DNA of 64,000 nt. Source: Acetobacter nitrogenifigens DSM 23921 = NBRC 105050 (GTDB lineage: Bacteria > Pseudomonadota > Alphaproteobacteria > Acetobacterales > Acetobacteraceae). The notes under the pieces were generated by a model. The model did not search any database and was not told where the DNA came from. It was given only the letters and a program-made list of their open reading frames with translations. The stretch is from the NCBI RefSeq assembly GCF_000429165.1, contig NZ_AUBI01000011.1, positions 62,001 through 126,000 on the forward strand, written 5' to 3'. Both the position numbers and the translations under genes were made by a program. Numbering within the stretch: the first letter of the stretch is position 1; each line of letters opens with the position of its first letter. Of this stretch, positions 9,400-18,894 are shown piece by piece.

Positions 9400-10389
9400 A
9401 TGTCGACTGTAAGAAAACGCATAGGGTTGCGGGGCTCGTGCAGACTGGCCTGCCTTCTCTTTGGTTTGCAGGCCGTTTACGCCAGTGCAGCGGAGCCTGA
9501 GGCGTCCACCGTCGTCACGTTTGGCGACAGCTGGAGCGACGCCGGAACATACGGCTTCATTTTCGGAACGACGCCGGGCTCGTCGTGGAGTCAGCTTTTC
9601 GCACGTCGATATGGCGATGATCAGACGGCGTACCTGTATTCCGACGGCGAACACATAAAACGGGTCATGGGCGGTCTGAATTACGCGGAGGGCGGGTCGC
9701 GGGTGACCATATCGGGAGACGGCCCCGATCGCATACCGTTGTCGGTCACAGCTCAACTGGACGCCCACCTTGCCGCGCATCATGGGTTTGATCCGTCGCA
9801 GACTGTGATCGTGTGGATCGGAATCAACGACATTTCCAAACCATTTCAGAAAAATTCGTCCGAATTTGACGCCGTTGAACAGCGCGCGTTTACGACGGGT
9901 GAGGGGTTGAGCAGCGCTGCTTACGCCCGAGCCGAGTCGCGTATCCGAAAGGCTGCGAGGGAGGAGGGTGCGCTTGTCGGCAGAATGTTGTCGGCGGGCG
10001 CGCGGCGTATTGTCGTGCTCAACAATATTGATGACGGAATCACGCCGTTTCAACCCGGCCTGACGAAGGACGGATTAAAAATCGCGACACGGTTGACCAA
10101 CGCTTACAACGCCGAACTGGCTCTTTCCCTGCCAAAGGACGGGCGTGTCCTGCCGTTCGATGTCGATGCGCTGGTGAAAGGGGAGGCCGAGCGGGTCGAG
10201 GGGCGACAATTTGCGCATATTCACGAAGACGGTTGCGCCAACCACGACTATTCATGCGGCCCCGAGCACTATGCAGCGCCGGACGCGGATCAGACCTATC
10301 TGTTTGCCGGTTGGGGGCATCTGACACGGCATGGACGAGAGTTCATCGCTGCGGCGGTAGAGAGGGCCGTCGAGAAACAGTGGCCATAA
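9400..10389 (+). CDS. secreted GDSL/SGNH-family lipase or esterase
   Basis: 329 residues with an N-terminal Sec signal (LACLLFGLQAVYASAAEP). SGNH blocks: VTFGDSWSDAGTYG (block I, nucleophile Ser in GDS), NYAEGGSRV (block II-like Gly), WIGINDI (block III with Asn) and WGHLTRHGREF near the C-terminus (block V, catalytic His, H-x-x-x-H). The arrangement resembles GDSL lipases/hemolysin-type acyltransferases rather than small thioesterases. Start 9400 follows an AGAGGGCGG-type ribosome binding site; an ATG at 9373 would add nine residues. Exported, so acts on external or periplasmic esters; substrate unknown. Confidence 0.82.
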   Translation: MSTVRKRIGLRGSCRLACLLFGLQAVYASAAEPEASTVVTFGDSWSDAGTYGFIFGTTPGSSWSQLFARRYGDDQTAYLYSDGEHIKRVMGGLNYAEGGSRVTISGDGPDRIPLSVTAQLDAHLAAHHGFDPSQTVIVWIGINDISKPFQKNSSEFDAVEQRAFTTGEGLSSAAYARAESRIRKAAREEGALVGRMLSAGARRIVVLNNIDDGITPFQPGLTKDGLKIATRLTNAYNAELALSLPKDGRVLPFDVDALVKGEAERVEGRQFAHIHEDGCANHDYSCGPEHYAAPDADQTYLFAGWGHLTRHGREFIAAAVERAVEKQWP

Positions 10390-10551
10390 GGGCGTGAATA
10401 TTCAGAGCACGCTGGCTTTGCTACGACGAGACCCGACTGGCCGCCTCGTAGTGAACCGCCGCAGACAGATGCATGTTGCCGTTCCCCTCATGTTGGAATT
10501 CGGTTTCAATGCGTCGGACGTTGCGCCGGGGCCTGAAAACGTGCGCCCCGT

Positions 10552-10701
10552 TTAAGGAATGGTGGAACCATCAGGGGCGATAAAAAAATCCCCAGCCTGT
10601 GGCGGCAAGGCGGAGAAAGCATTCTGCCCGCCATCGGCCGCGCATCCGCTCAGAAGCGCCAACAGCACCGCACAGGCTATGCCTTTAGCTGGAATATTCA
10701 T
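10552..10701 (-). CDS. small lipoprotein, 49 residues
   Basis: Short reading frame beginning MNIPAKGIACAVLLALLSGC, a complete lipoprotein signal with lipobox L-L-S-G-C (Cys 20), followed by only 29 mature residues ending IAPDGSTIP. A strong AGGAGG ribosome binding site precedes the ATG at the right distance, which is the main reason to call this very short gene. It would be lipid-anchored to the outer or inner membrane. No family recognised. Confidence 0.6.
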   Translation of the reverse strand: MNIPAKGIACAVLLALLSGCAADGGQNAFSALPPQAGDFFIAPDGSTIP

Positions 10702-11214
10702 GATCTGCCTCCCTCCTGAAGAGGTCTCAGTGGTTACGTCATGCGACGACGTCTAATTCTGGAGCGGATCGTGAGCTATTATACTTGCGTATATTGATTC
10801 GATTTTCTGTTGGTCTCTTGTATTTTTTCATAAATTTCTGCAGGAAATGTAAATATTTTTTAATATTCATTATCTATAACAAAAACATAAAGTTATTTTT
10901 GTATCTCCCAATTATTCATCGTCGCTGTGATGCATGTGGGCTCGCTGCATGTTGAGCGAAACGTGCGTATCGTGCGCGCCTGCCGCGCGTGTCGCGCACG
11001 ACTTCGTCGTTGTGAGTTCATGCAAATGGAGCGCAGTCGGCTCTTCCTGCCTCGCGTAACGTCACGCGGGCTGAAGCGACGCCCACCAGCAGACTGGCCA
11101 TATTTCTTTCAGGCGTCCGGATTGGGGACGAATTTTCGAACGAGTTCCGGTTGCGATCTGATGTCCGGACTCCTGCGGCGACACGTCGCCACCGTGTTCG
11201 GGAGCTCCAAGGGC
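10702..11214. other. AT-rich 513-bp spacer
   Basis: The part from about 10790 to 10925 is strikingly AT-rich compared with its neighbours and would contain the promoter of the small lipoprotein gene. The remainder is GC-rich; open frames there show no recognisable protein features. No tRNA or terminator is evident. Confidence 0.45.
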
Positions 11215-11451
11215 TCAGCGACGGCTTGTCGAAGCGGTGTGCCGTTTGTTCCACAAATAATGTTCGCGCATGGCCTGCATCAGGCAACGTCCCCTCTGCG
11301 TCTTGTTGTGGGCGAAATTCACGCCGCAGGCATGGAGACGTTTTTGATACCGCGCGTTTTCCTGTTGAGGACCATCGGAACCGGCGCACCCGACCGCTAT
11401 CAGACAGACCGACAGCGCGCACAGGGCCAGCTTGTTCAGGGAAGCAGACAA
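11215..11451 (-). CDS. putative small lipoprotein
   Basis: Frame with a hydrophobic stretch and lipobox (LALCALSVCLIAVGCAGS), then a basic, His/Cys-containing mature part (YQKRLHACGVNFAHNKTQRGRCLMQAMREHYL). A TTG at 11451 places the signal at the N-terminus; the frame is open to an ATG at 11541, but that would put 30 non-signal residues ahead of the lipobox. The two internal Cys could form a disulfide in the periplasm. Lies downstream of feoB and its Cys-rich peptide on the same strand; no functional link is evident. Start is uncertain. Confidence 0.5.
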   Translation of the reverse strand: MSASLNKLALCALSVCLIAVGCAGSDGPQQENARYQKRLHACGVNFAHNKTQRGRCLMQAMREHYLWNKRHTASTSRR

Positions 11452-11571
11452 TTTCTCAAACCACGCCGGATCGCAGTTCGGAACGCGATCGTATGCGGTA
11501 GGGCGCGATGATCGCGTTGCGTCGCGCGTATCCTGCTTCATACGCGGAACCGCAGGAGAGCATGCCGCTAC

Positions 11572-11799
11572 TCAGTGACAACCGCCGCCCTTGTCGCAAC
11601 CCTTGCACGCGCCGCACCCGCCGGATCGTGCGCCAAGCCGCCCCGCGACCGCGCGCTGCATGGGGGCAGGCGCCCCTACGCTCGCCAGGGCGCGCGAGAG
11701 GCTCTGCCAGACTGGTCGAACGGCGGACGGCGCAAGGCGCCCCAGCCAGTAGAAGCTGCAGCAGGCGACGACGACGACGACGATCGCAGTTTCGATCAT
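11572..11799 (-). CDS. FeoB-associated Cys-rich membrane peptide
   Basis: 75 residues: one N-terminal membrane helix (IETAIVVVVVACCSFYWLG), a basic linker and a Cys-rich end GGCGACKGCDKGGGCH. This matches the architecture of the FeoB-associated Cys-rich proteins found next to feoB in many bacteria (a FeoC-like position). Its ATG overlaps the feoB stop as ATGA, so it is co-translated with the iron transporter. It may bind metal or an Fe-S cluster through C-x-x-C-x-x-C; that role is inferred. Confidence 0.78.
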   Translation of the reverse strand: MIETAIVVVVVACCSFYWLGRLAPSAVRPVWQSLSRALASVGAPAPMQRAVAGRLGARSGGCGACKGCDKGGGCH

Positions 11800-13655
11800 G
11801 ACGGTCCTCCTCCAAAGGCCAGAGCTATGCGCCACGTGATGAAGGACGCGGCGTAAGCGAGGCCGAAAAGATAGGCGGCTGCTATGATGACGACTTTCCA
11901 GGTCCCTGTCTCGCGTCGAATGACGGCGAGCGTTGAGAAGCATTGCGGCGCGAAAACGTACCACGCCAATAACGACAGCGCCGTCCCGATGCTCCATTGC
12001 GAGGAGAGCAGGGGGGTAAGCTGCGCCGCCGCGTCAGCTTCCGAGGCGCCGACGGCGTAAACCGTGGCCAACGCGCTGACAGCGACCTCGCGCGCCGCAA
12101 GGCCGGGGATCAAGGCCACGCAAATTTGCCAGTTGAAGCCTATCGGCGCGAAGATCGGCAGCATCCACCGACCGATATGGCCAGCGAGACTGTAATCGAT
12201 CGCCGGTCCTGTCGCGCCCGCCGGGGCCGCCGGAAAACTGGACAGCGCCCAGAGCAGCACGCTCAGCGTTACGATAATTGTGCCGACGCGGGACAGGAAC
12301 GTCGACGCGCGCTGCCACAGGCCGAGCGCCAGATCGCGCAGGCCGGGCGCGCGATAGGCGGGCAACTCAAGCAACAACGGGTGTTCGCTGGCCCGCTCGC
12401 CGCGCTTGAGGATGCGCGCGACGGCCATCGCGCTGACGATCCCGGCGATATAGAGCGCGAACAGCACGACGCCTTGCAGATTGAAAATTCCCCACACGGT
12501 CTTTCGGGGGATGAAGGCGGCGATCAGCAATGTGTAAATCGGCAGGCGCGCGGAGCACGTCATCAGCGGCGCGATCAGGATCGTCACCAGTCGGTCGCGC
12601 GGATTCTGGATAGTGCGCGTCGCCATGATGCCCGGAACGGCGCAGGCGAAGCTGGACAGCAGAGGGATGAAAGACCGGCCGGAGAGACCTGCGGACGCCA
12701 TAAGCCGGTCGAGCAGAAACGCGGCGCGCGGCAGATAACCGGATTCTTCCAGCGTAAGAATCCACAGGAACAGGATCAGAATCTGAGGCAGGAACACGAC
12801 CACCGTACCCGCGCCTGCAATCACGCCGTCGACGAGCAGACCCTGCAGCACGCCATCCGGCAGAACGCCCCGCACCAGTTCGCCGAACTGGTCCACAAGC
12901 GCCTGCACGCCGTCCATGAGCGGCTGCGCCCATGAAAACACGGCCTGAAACATCAGGAACATGAGCGCGATCAGGATCGCCATGCCCCAGACAGGATGAA
13001 GCACCCACCGATCAAGCCTCTCCTCGAACGCTTCGGAGGCGGTGGCGGGACGGGAGACGGCATCCTGCAGAAGCTTTCGCACGACGGCGTGGAAATCGGC
13101 GTCGGGCGGAAGGACGGGCGGTGGTGGCGGCAGGGGATGGTCTAGGGCGGCGAGCACTTCCGACGCTCCCCCGCGTCGAACGGCGATTGCTGTCACGACC
13201 GGAACGCCCAGGTCGGCCTGCAGCCGTGCGATGTCGATTTCGAGTCCCTGCTGGCGGGCGGCGTCGATCATGTTGATGACGACGATCATCGGTCGCCCAA
13301 GCTGGCGGACGTCGAGGGCGAAGCGAAGATGCAGGCGCAGGTTGGTCGCGTCGAGCACGCAGATCAGCAGGTCGGGCGCAGCCTCGCCGCGATAACGTCC
13401 GGCGCAGACGTCGCGTGTCACGGCCTCGTCAGGGCTGGTGGCGTTGAGGCTGTAAGCCCCCGGCAGGTCGAGCAGACGCACGGCCAGTCCAGAAGCCGTC
13501 GTCAGCCGTCCCTCCTTGCGCTCGACCGTGACGCCGGCGTAGTTCGCGACTTTCTGCCGACTGCCGGTCAACTGGTTGAACAGCGCCGTCTTGCCGCAGT
13601 TCGGGTTGCCGACCAGCGCCGCCCGCAACGTCCGTTCGCGCACCACCGCGTCCAT
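11796..13655 (-). CDS. feoB: ferrous iron transporter FeoB
   Basis: 619-residue inner-membrane Fe(II) importer. N-terminal G-protein: G1 GNPNCGKTA (residues 16-24), switch around VANYAGVTVERKEG, G3 DLPGAYS (63-69), G4 NMID (128-131). Then a helical spacer and Gate-type membrane region with PLLSSFACAVPGIMATRTI and, later, ALIPGLAAREVAVS. Shorter than E. coli FeoB (773) but within the family range. Starts 2 bases after the feoA stop and overlaps the Cys-rich peptide gene downstream, forming a three-gene feo operon. Confidence 0.95.
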   Translation of the reverse strand: MDAVVRERTLRAALVGNPNCGKTALFNQLTGSRQKVANYAGVTVERKEGRLTTASGLAVRLLDLPGAYSLNATSPDEAVTRDVCAGRYRGEAAPDLLICVLDATNLRLHLRFALDVRQLGRPMIVVINMIDAARQQGLEIDIARLQADLGVPVVTAIAVRRGGASEVLAALDHPLPPPPPVLPPDADFHAVVRKLLQDAVSRPATASEAFEERLDRWVLHPVWGMAILIALMFLMFQAVFSWAQPLMDGVQALVDQFGELVRGVLPDGVLQGLLVDGVIAGAGTVVVFLPQILILFLWILTLEESGYLPRAAFLLDRLMASAGLSGRSFIPLLSSFACAVPGIMATRTIQNPRDRLVTILIAPLMTCSARLPIYTLLIAAFIPRKTVWGIFNLQGVVLFALYIAGIVSAMAVARILKRGERASEHPLLLELPAYRAPGLRDLALGLWQRASTFLSRVGTIIVTLSVLLWALSSFPAAPAGATGPAIDYSLAGHIGRWMLPIFAPIGFNWQICVALIPGLAAREVAVSALATVYAVGASEADAAAQLTPLLSSQWSIGTALSLLAWYVFAPQCFSTLAVIRRETGTWKVVIIAAAYLFGLAYAASFITWRIALAFGGGPS

Positions 13656-13657
13656 GG

Positions 13658-13897
13658 TCAGGCAGCGTCCCTGAGAAGCACGCGCGCGGCTTCCGCACGC
13701 CGAAGAGCGAAGCGGGTGAAGCCGATTTTCACGGCGAGTGGATCTCCGCCAAAAGGCGCGACTGCAACGACGCGCACGGGCTCGCCCGGCACGAAGCCCA
13801 GCTCGCGCAGACGCAACGCCACGGGGTCGCCGGGTTCGCGATCTTCGATATGGTCTATGATCGCGCTGGCTCCGCGCGAAAGGTCGTTAAGACGCAT
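13658..13897 (-). CDS. feoA: FeoA domain protein
   Basis: 79-residue SH3-like cytoplasmic protein of the ferrous iron uptake system. Seen: LRELGFVPGEPVRVVAVAPFGGDPLAVKI, the standard L-x-x-L-G-x-x-x-G sequence and the G-D-P-x-x-V-x-V/I segment, then FALRRAEAARV. First gene of the feo operon. Upstream a stretch around 13960-13980 (GAATGATACC) is only weakly Fur-box-like, so I do not call a Fur site. Confidence 0.92.
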   Translation of the reverse strand: MRLNDLSRGASAIIDHIEDREPGDPVALRLRELGFVPGEPVRVVAVAPFGGDPLAVKIGFTRFALRRAEAARVLLRDAA

Positions 13898-14162
13898 GAT
13901 CTGAATGGTTCCGCCAGTTGGGCGACAGGGGAATGCTAACGTAATGCAAGCGCGATGTTGCGAATGATACCTATTTCCTATTCCGGCGCATGTCCATTCC
14001 AGTCATGGGCGTATCTGCCGGTAACCCATCCGGCCGGAAAGTGGGGCTTTCCGACGAGGGGCTTGTTGCGTAATCGACGATCTGCTGCGGCAACCGCTGT
14101 CGAGGGAGTCCGTTTTCCTCGTGGCTGACATATGGCGTCCAGTTGATGGGAAGGAAGTAGGT

Positions 14163-15104
14163 ATGAGCGCTCGGCATGACGGCGTCCCGGCGCCTCTGAA
14201 GGATGGCCCTCACGCCCTGTTCCAGCCCGTGTGCGTGTGGGATCTGCGCGCAGAGTTGGGTGAAGGTCCCATCTGGATCGAGGCGGATAAAAGCCTCTAC
14301 TTCGTCGATATTTTGGGGCGGGCGGTTCATCGTTATGACCCGGCCACGGGTCGGAGCGCTTCGTGGGCGGCACCGGCGAGGCCCTGTTTCCTCACACCGA
14401 CGACCGATGGTTCGTTGCTGTGCGGACTGGAGGACGGGCTGTACCGCTTCGATCCCGCGACCGGGCGGTTCTCACTCGCGCTGTCCGTCGAGCGCGATCA
14501 GCCGGGCAACCGCATCAATGACGGTCATGTCGACCCGTATGGCCGGTTATGGTTCGGCACAATGGACGACGCCGAAACAACCGCTAGCGGCTCGCTCTAT
14601 AGCATTGGTGGAAGCCTGGACGCGGGTTTGCGCCACCATCACGGCGGCTACACCGTCAGCAACGGACCGGCGGCCTCGCCCGATGGCCGCACGCTGTATC
14701 ATTGTGACTCCGCGCTGGGGACTATTTACGCTTTTGATCTGTCGCCGGAGGGCGGTTTGTCCGGCCGCCGTGTATTTCGCCACTTTGCCGACGGAGCGCC
14801 CGACGGGCTCGCCATGGACAGCGCAGGCGTATTGTGGGTCGGGATCTGGGGCGGCGGTCGTATCGAAAGGTTGACGCCGGAAGGCGGCCGTCTTGAGCCA
14901 ATTGTGATCCCGGCGCGTAACGTGACCAAAGTGGCGTTCGGCGGCCCGGATTTTAGAACGGTCTTTGTCACCACGGCGCGCAAGGGTCTGGCGGACGATC
15001 TGCTGCACGCCGAACCGCAGACCGGTGGGCTTTTCGCCTTCCGCGTGGACGTCGCTGGCGCGCCTCCGCGCGGCATGTCTCCGCCGGATGCGTCGACGCT
15101 GTAG
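14163..15104 (+). CDS. SMP-30/gluconolactonase-family protein
   Basis: 313-residue six-bladed beta-propeller of the SMP-30/gluconolaconase/LRE family; members hydrolyse sugar lactones using a divalent metal. Seen: LGEGPIWIEADKSLYFVDILG at the N-terminus (metal-binding Glu in G-E-G-P), NRINDGHVDPYGRLWFGTMD (conserved N-D-G and W-x-G-T-M), SNGPAASPDGRTLYHCDS, and DGAPDGLAMDSAGVLWVGIWGGGRI. Start 14163 follows an AAGGAAG ribosome binding site; the frame extends 14 codons upstream. No signal peptide. A role in sugar-acid (aldonate) metabolism is plausible in an acetic acid bacterium. Confidence 0.87.
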   Translation: MSARHDGVPAPLKDGPHALFQPVCVWDLRAELGEGPIWIEADKSLYFVDILGRAVHRYDPATGRSASWAAPARPCFLTPTTDGSLLCGLEDGLYRFDPATGRFSLALSVERDQPGNRINDGHVDPYGRLWFGTMDDAETTASGSLYSIGGSLDAGLRHHHGGYTVSNGPAASPDGRTLYHCDSALGTIYAFDLSPEGGLSGRRVFRHFADGAPDGLAMDSAGVLWVGIWGGGRIERLTPEGGRLEPIVIPARNVTKVAFGGPDFRTVFVTTARKGLADDLLHAEPQTGGLFAFRVDVAGAPPRGMSPPDASTL

Positions 15105-15388
15105 GCGTAGCGCCTGCATCAGGCCGCAAGGCAGATGGATCAGGCGCACTCGACTCGGACGACGTAAACAGTCACGGAGGCCGGGGTGGAACGAACTGCG
15201 CGAAAGCGCCGTCAGGTCGCCTCGGCGGCAGGCGGCGGACATGCTTCAGGACGCTGCGCAAAACCGGCGCCATAAACTTTCGCGTGCAATCCGGGCCGCT
15301 CGCCTCTATGGACGGCGGGCAAAGACGACCCGTCGTGCGGCCTTACGCCCTCGGCGACCCTCGCAGGAAAGATCAGGCCCGCCTTACG

Positions 15389-17212
15389 ATGGATATTCGC
15401 AATATCGCCATTATCGCTCACGTCGATCATGGCAAGACCACGCTCGTCGATGAATTGCTCAAGCAGTCAGGCGCGTTCCACGAACACCAGCAGGTGGCGG
15501 AACGCGCAATGGACAGCAACGATCTTGAAAAAGAACGTGGCATCACCATCCTCGCCAAATGCACGTCGGTGGTGTGGAAAGACACGCGGATCAACATCAT
15601 CGACACGCCGGGCCACGCCGACTTCGGCGGCGAGGTCGAGCGCATCCTCAGCATGGTGGACGGCGCGATCGTGCTGGTCGACTCGGCTGAAGGCGCGCTG
15701 CCGCAGACGAAGTTCGTCGTCGGCAAGGCGCTGGCTCGCGGCCTGCGCCCGATCGTCGTCGTGAACAAGATCGACCGTGGCGACGCCCGCCCGGACGAGG
15801 TTCACGAGGAAATTTTCGACTTGTTCGCGTCGCTTGGCGCTGACGAGAAGCAGCTCGACTTCCCCATGCTCTACGCGTCCGGTCGTCAGGGCTGGGCGGA
15901 TGAAGAGCTGGACGGACCGCGCAAGGACCTGTCCCCGATGTTCGATCTGGTGCTGCGCCATGTGCCGGCGCCGAACCTCGACAAGGACAAGCCGTTCGCG
16001 ATGATCGCGACGATCCTCGAATCCGACAACTTCCTCGGCCGCGTGCTGACGGGCCGCGTCGAACAGGGGCGTGCGAAGGTGAACATGCCGGTTCGCGTGC
16101 TGCGCGAAGACGGCACGGTGGTCGAGACGGGTCGTCTGACCAAGCTGCTGTCCTTCCGCGGTCTTGAGCGCGTGCCGGTGGACGAGGTCGAGGCTGGCGA
16201 CATCGTCGCCGTGGCCGGTCTGTCCGACGCCACGATCCCGGAAACCATCGCAGCGCCGGAAGTGACCGAAGCCCTGAAGGCGCTCCCGGTCGATCCGCCG
16301 ACCTTGTCGATGACCTTCCGTCTGAACGACGGCCCGCTGGGCGGCCGCGAAGGCAAGAAGGTCACGTCGCGCCAGATTCGCGACCGTCTGTTCAAGGAAA
16401 CCGAAGGCAATATCGCCATTCGCGTGTCCGAGAGCCCGGAGAGCGAAGCGTTCGAAGTCGCCGGACGTGGCGAGCTTCAGCTTGGCGTTCTGATCGAGAC
16501 GATGCGTCGTGAAGGCTTCGAGCTGACGATCGGTCGTCCGCGCGTGCTGTTCCAGACCAACGCCGAGACCGGCGAGCGCGAAGAGCCGTTCGAGGAAGTC
16601 CTGATCGACGTGGACGAGCCGTATTCGGGCGTCGTCGTCGAGAAGATGTCGCTGCGCAAGGGCCAGATGCAGGACATGCGTCCGTCCGGCGGCGACAAGA
16701 TCCGCCTGACGTTCCTGATCCCGTCGCGCGGCCTGATCGGCTACCACGGCGAGTTCCTGACCGATACGCGCGGAACGGGCGTCATGAACCGTCTGTTCGC
16801 AGGTTATCAGCCATACGCTGGAACGATCGAAGGCCGCCGCAACGGCTCGCTGATCTCGTCGGAAGACGGCGTGACGACGCAGTATTCGCTGTTCTCGCTG
16901 CAGGATCGTGGCACGCTGTTCGTGACGGCGGGCGAGAAGGTCTATGTCGGCATGATCATCGGCGAGCATTCGCGCGAGAATGATCTGGAAGTGAACTCGG
17001 TTCGCGAGAAGAAGCTGACCAACATCCGCGCCGCAGGCAAGGACGAGGCTCTGCTTCTGATTCCGCCACGCAAGATGAGCCTCGAGCAGGCGATCGCGTA
17101 TATTGAGGATGACGAACTTGTGGAGGTCACGCCGTCCGCAGTGCGTCTGCGCAAGCGTTACCTCGATCCGCACGAGCGCAAGAAGCGCGAGCGTTCGGGC
17201 AACCAGGACTGA
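15389..17212 (+). CDS. typA: translational GTPase TypA/BipA
   Basis: 607-residue ribosome-associated GTPase related to EF-G, involved in ribosome assembly and stress adaptation. N-terminal GTPase with [11 protein letters not shown] (G1), ERGITI (G2), [14 protein letters not shown] (G3), NKIDR (G4). Later domains show [23 protein letters not shown] and the TypA-specific C-terminal part ending [19 protein letters not shown]. Start 15389 ([15 protein letters not shown]) is the conserved N-terminus; the open frame extends 35 codons further upstream without similarity. A strong hairpin terminator follows. Confidence 0.97.
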   Translation: MDIRNIAIIAHVDHGKTTLVDELLKQSGAFHEHQQVAERAMDSNDLEKERGITILAKCTSVVWKDTRINIIDTPGHADFGGEVERILSMVDGAIVLVDSAEGALPQTKFVVGKALARGLRPIVVVNKIDRGDARPDEVHEEIFDLFASLGADEKQLDFPMLYASGRQGWADEELDGPRKDLSPMFDLVLRHVPAPNLDKDKPFAMIATILESDNFLGRVLTGRVEQGRAKVNMPVRVLREDGTVVETGRLTKLLSFRGLERVPVDEVEAGDIVAVAGLSDATIPETIAAPEVTEALKALPVDPPTLSMTFRLNDGPLGGREGKKVTSRQIRDRLFKETEGNIAIRVSESPESEAFEVAGRGELQLGVLIETMRREGFELTIGRPRVLFQTNAETGEREEPFEEVLIDVDEPYSGVVVEKMSLRKGQMQDMRPSGGDKIRLTFLIPSRGLIGYHGEFLTDTRGTGVMNRLFAGYQPYAGTIEGRRNGSLISSEDGVTTQYSLFSLQDRGTLFVTAGEKVYVGMIIGEHSRENDLEVNSVREKKLTNIRAAGKDEALLLIPPRKMSLEQAIAYIEDDELVEVTPSAVRLRKRYLDPHERKKRERSGNQD

Positions 17213-17221
17213 CTTTTCATT

Positions 17222-17265
17222 GTCGGGTGGGGTGGTTCAGGCCACTCCGCCCGACACCGATTTTT
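17222..17265 (+). terminator. rho-independent terminator of typA
   Basis: Inverted repeat with 14-bp arms (17222-17235 and 17242-17255, two G-U pairs), a 6-base loop and a TTTTT run at 17261-17265, ten bases after the typA stop codon. Confidence 0.82.
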
Positions 17266-17370
17266 CGGCGCCGATTATCGGTCGCGGGTGTTTCCACCAC
17301 GACGCAGGACATTCAGTCGGAACATGCGACAGTTCGAACTGCCCGATTGAAAAAGCGATCAGCCTGACAG

Positions 17371-17649
17371 TTACAGCGCTGCGCACCATTCGTGAGGCAT
17401 GCTCTGCCGGACTCTTGCCCGGGCCTCAAGATCAGCGTCCAGAATCAGTCCCAGAACTGTAGCGGACAGGCGGATCATATCTTCCGTTGTCTGATTATCT
17501 TCAGCCAGATTCGCCGCGCAATGCTCAGCCCACGCCAAAACAACGGGGTCAGTGGAAGCAAATTGCTTCAGGTGTTTGCGTAGCGTCTTGATTTCCGTTG
17601 TTGCATGAAGTTGGACTTCCCTCGCCGGGTCATGATCCTGAAACTCCAT
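17371..17649 (-). CDS. hypothetical protein, 92 residues
   Basis: Small acidic, helical-looking cytoplasmic protein (MEFQDHDPAREVQLHATT start). No signal peptide or membrane segment and no family recognised. A purine-rich GGAAGGG stretch lies upstream of the ATG. Codon use looks like its neighbours. Convergent with typA. Confidence 0.6.
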   Translation of the reverse strand: MEFQDHDPAREVQLHATTEIKTLRKHLKQFASTDPVVLAWAEHCAANLAEDNQTTEDMIRLSATVLGLILDADLEARARVRQSMPHEWCAAL

Positions 17650-17787
17650 ATCGTGGTGTGCCCTTCCGCTTGACGCCTCATTGTGTAACGTATGATGGCG
17701 GGGAAGGTTTACTGGCGGATTAAGTCGGATCGGCCGCAGGTGAGGCGCCGGACCTTGAGCGTCGCCGCAGTTATTGGATAGCGGCGC

Positions 17788-18039
17788 CTACAGCGTAAAA
17801 AAACTCGCCGTCGCGTCGCCGAGATCTTGCAAGGTCGGCGGGGTATGCAGGCCAAGGGCGATCGCCAAAGCCAGAACTCCCCCGGCAACGGCGAAGATGC
17901 TCCACAGATTTACCTCGGCAGTGCGTGCGTCATCGGCGGCCGTGGCGTTACCGGATCGGCATGAACCGACGACTGAGACCGCGCCTGACGACGAAGTGCG
18001 GTCAGGCCGGAGATTTAGGGAAGATGTGCGCCGTGTCAT
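17788..18039 (-). CDS. hypothetical single-pass membrane protein
   Basis: About 83 residues with a Ser/Arg-rich N-terminal half and one hydrophobic segment near residues 45-65 (LWSIFAVAGGVLALAIALGL), then a short tail. AGGGAG is found before ATG 18039 (a TTG is directly upstream). No recognised domain. The low-complexity first half makes this a moderate call. Confidence 0.42.
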   Translation of the reverse strand: MTRRTSSLNLRPDRTSSSGAVSVVGSCRSGNATAADDARTAEVNLWSIFAVAGGVLALAIALGLHTPPTLQDLGDATASFFTL

Positions 18040-18126
18040 CAATGCCTGTCTCCCTTTACACCGCGTGTCCGTTTTACGATTTTCGATAGTGCAATGCGCC
18101 CGTGGGGCTCATCGTGGCGGAAAGGA

Positions 18127-18342
18127 TCAGTTTCTGCCGACCGATCCGTAGCCGAGGGACCGGGCGCGTCGAAACTGATGCGCGACCCTCGCTGTCAGAG
18201 TGGCGATATCGGGCGAAATTTCATCATGAAGAGCGCGCACGCTGTCATGGGTCGCGTAAAACCGGGGCGCCTCCGCGTCGAAGCGGCGAACAGCAGCGCC
18301 GACGAATACGCCGTCGACCTCGACAATCGTTGAAGTTTGCAT
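18127..18342 (-). CDS. hypothetical protein, 71 residues
   Basis: Begins MQTSTIVEVDGVFVGAAVRR, followed by FYATHDSVRALHDEI and a basic C-terminus. It has an ordered, protein-like composition with no signal or membrane segment. No family recognised with confidence. Its AT-rich upstream flank would hold the promoter. Confidence 0.58.
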   Translation of the reverse strand: MQTSTIVEVDGVFVGAAVRRFDAEAPRFYATHDSVRALHDEISPDIATLTARVAHQFRRARSLGYGSVGRN

Positions 18343-18894
18343 GTCAAAAATCCCTGATACGGGTTCGGAAAATCCGATAACGAATTGAAAACGGATGAAT
18401 TCCCACGGCAGCGGACCCGCCGAACGCGGGGCGGCTGAATGAGGGATCAGGCGCTACATCGCCTTGCGGGGCACATTCGCTTCATCATGGTTTTGTCTCC
18501 GTCTTGCCCGTCTGGACTGACTGCGACAACCTCGCGTGAAATATGTTGGGAGTCAACGCTTAATCACAAATTAAATGTGTAAAAATATTTAAACGATAAT
18601 ATTTAGTGATTTGTAGTCTCGAAGCGCCTCCCTACTCTTATGTCGACAGACCTGTTCGCTCTGTTAATGATAGAGCAGGATGGAGCGCGAACAGCATGCA
18701 TGCCGACGAGAAGTCCATGCGGGGCGGCGCTGACACAAACCGGGTTCTTCGCGCATGACGCAGCAGTACGGCTCCAGAGAGACTGATTCCGAAAGCCGTC
18801 CGGCTGCCCGATGCGACAGCACTGCGATGCGCGGTTATGGAGCGTTTTTCAACAATCCGCTCATAGGCGGCACGTTACGCATGGAGCGCGCTCC
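18343..18894. other. 552-bp spacer with AT-rich core
   Basis: Divergent spacer between the small unknown gene and the molybdenum hydroxylase gene. The stretch around 18540-18620 is very AT-rich and is a likely promoter region for one or both sides. No gene, tRNA or hairpin terminator recognised. Confidence 0.45.

Noticed and set aside
13955..13985. Possible Fur box upstream of feoA
   Set aside because: Only a weak GAATGATACC-like match without a proper dyad, unlike the clear site before the TonB receptor.
15110..15148. Hairpin after the SMP-30 gene (GCGCCTG...CAGGCGC)
   Set aside because: Bulged stem with a long loop and no following T run, so not called as a terminator.
15467..17173. Long open frame antisense to typA (568 codons)
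   Set aside because: It lies fully opposite a highly conserved gene and its product is a low-complexity His/Arg/Asp mixture; an effect of high GC codon use.
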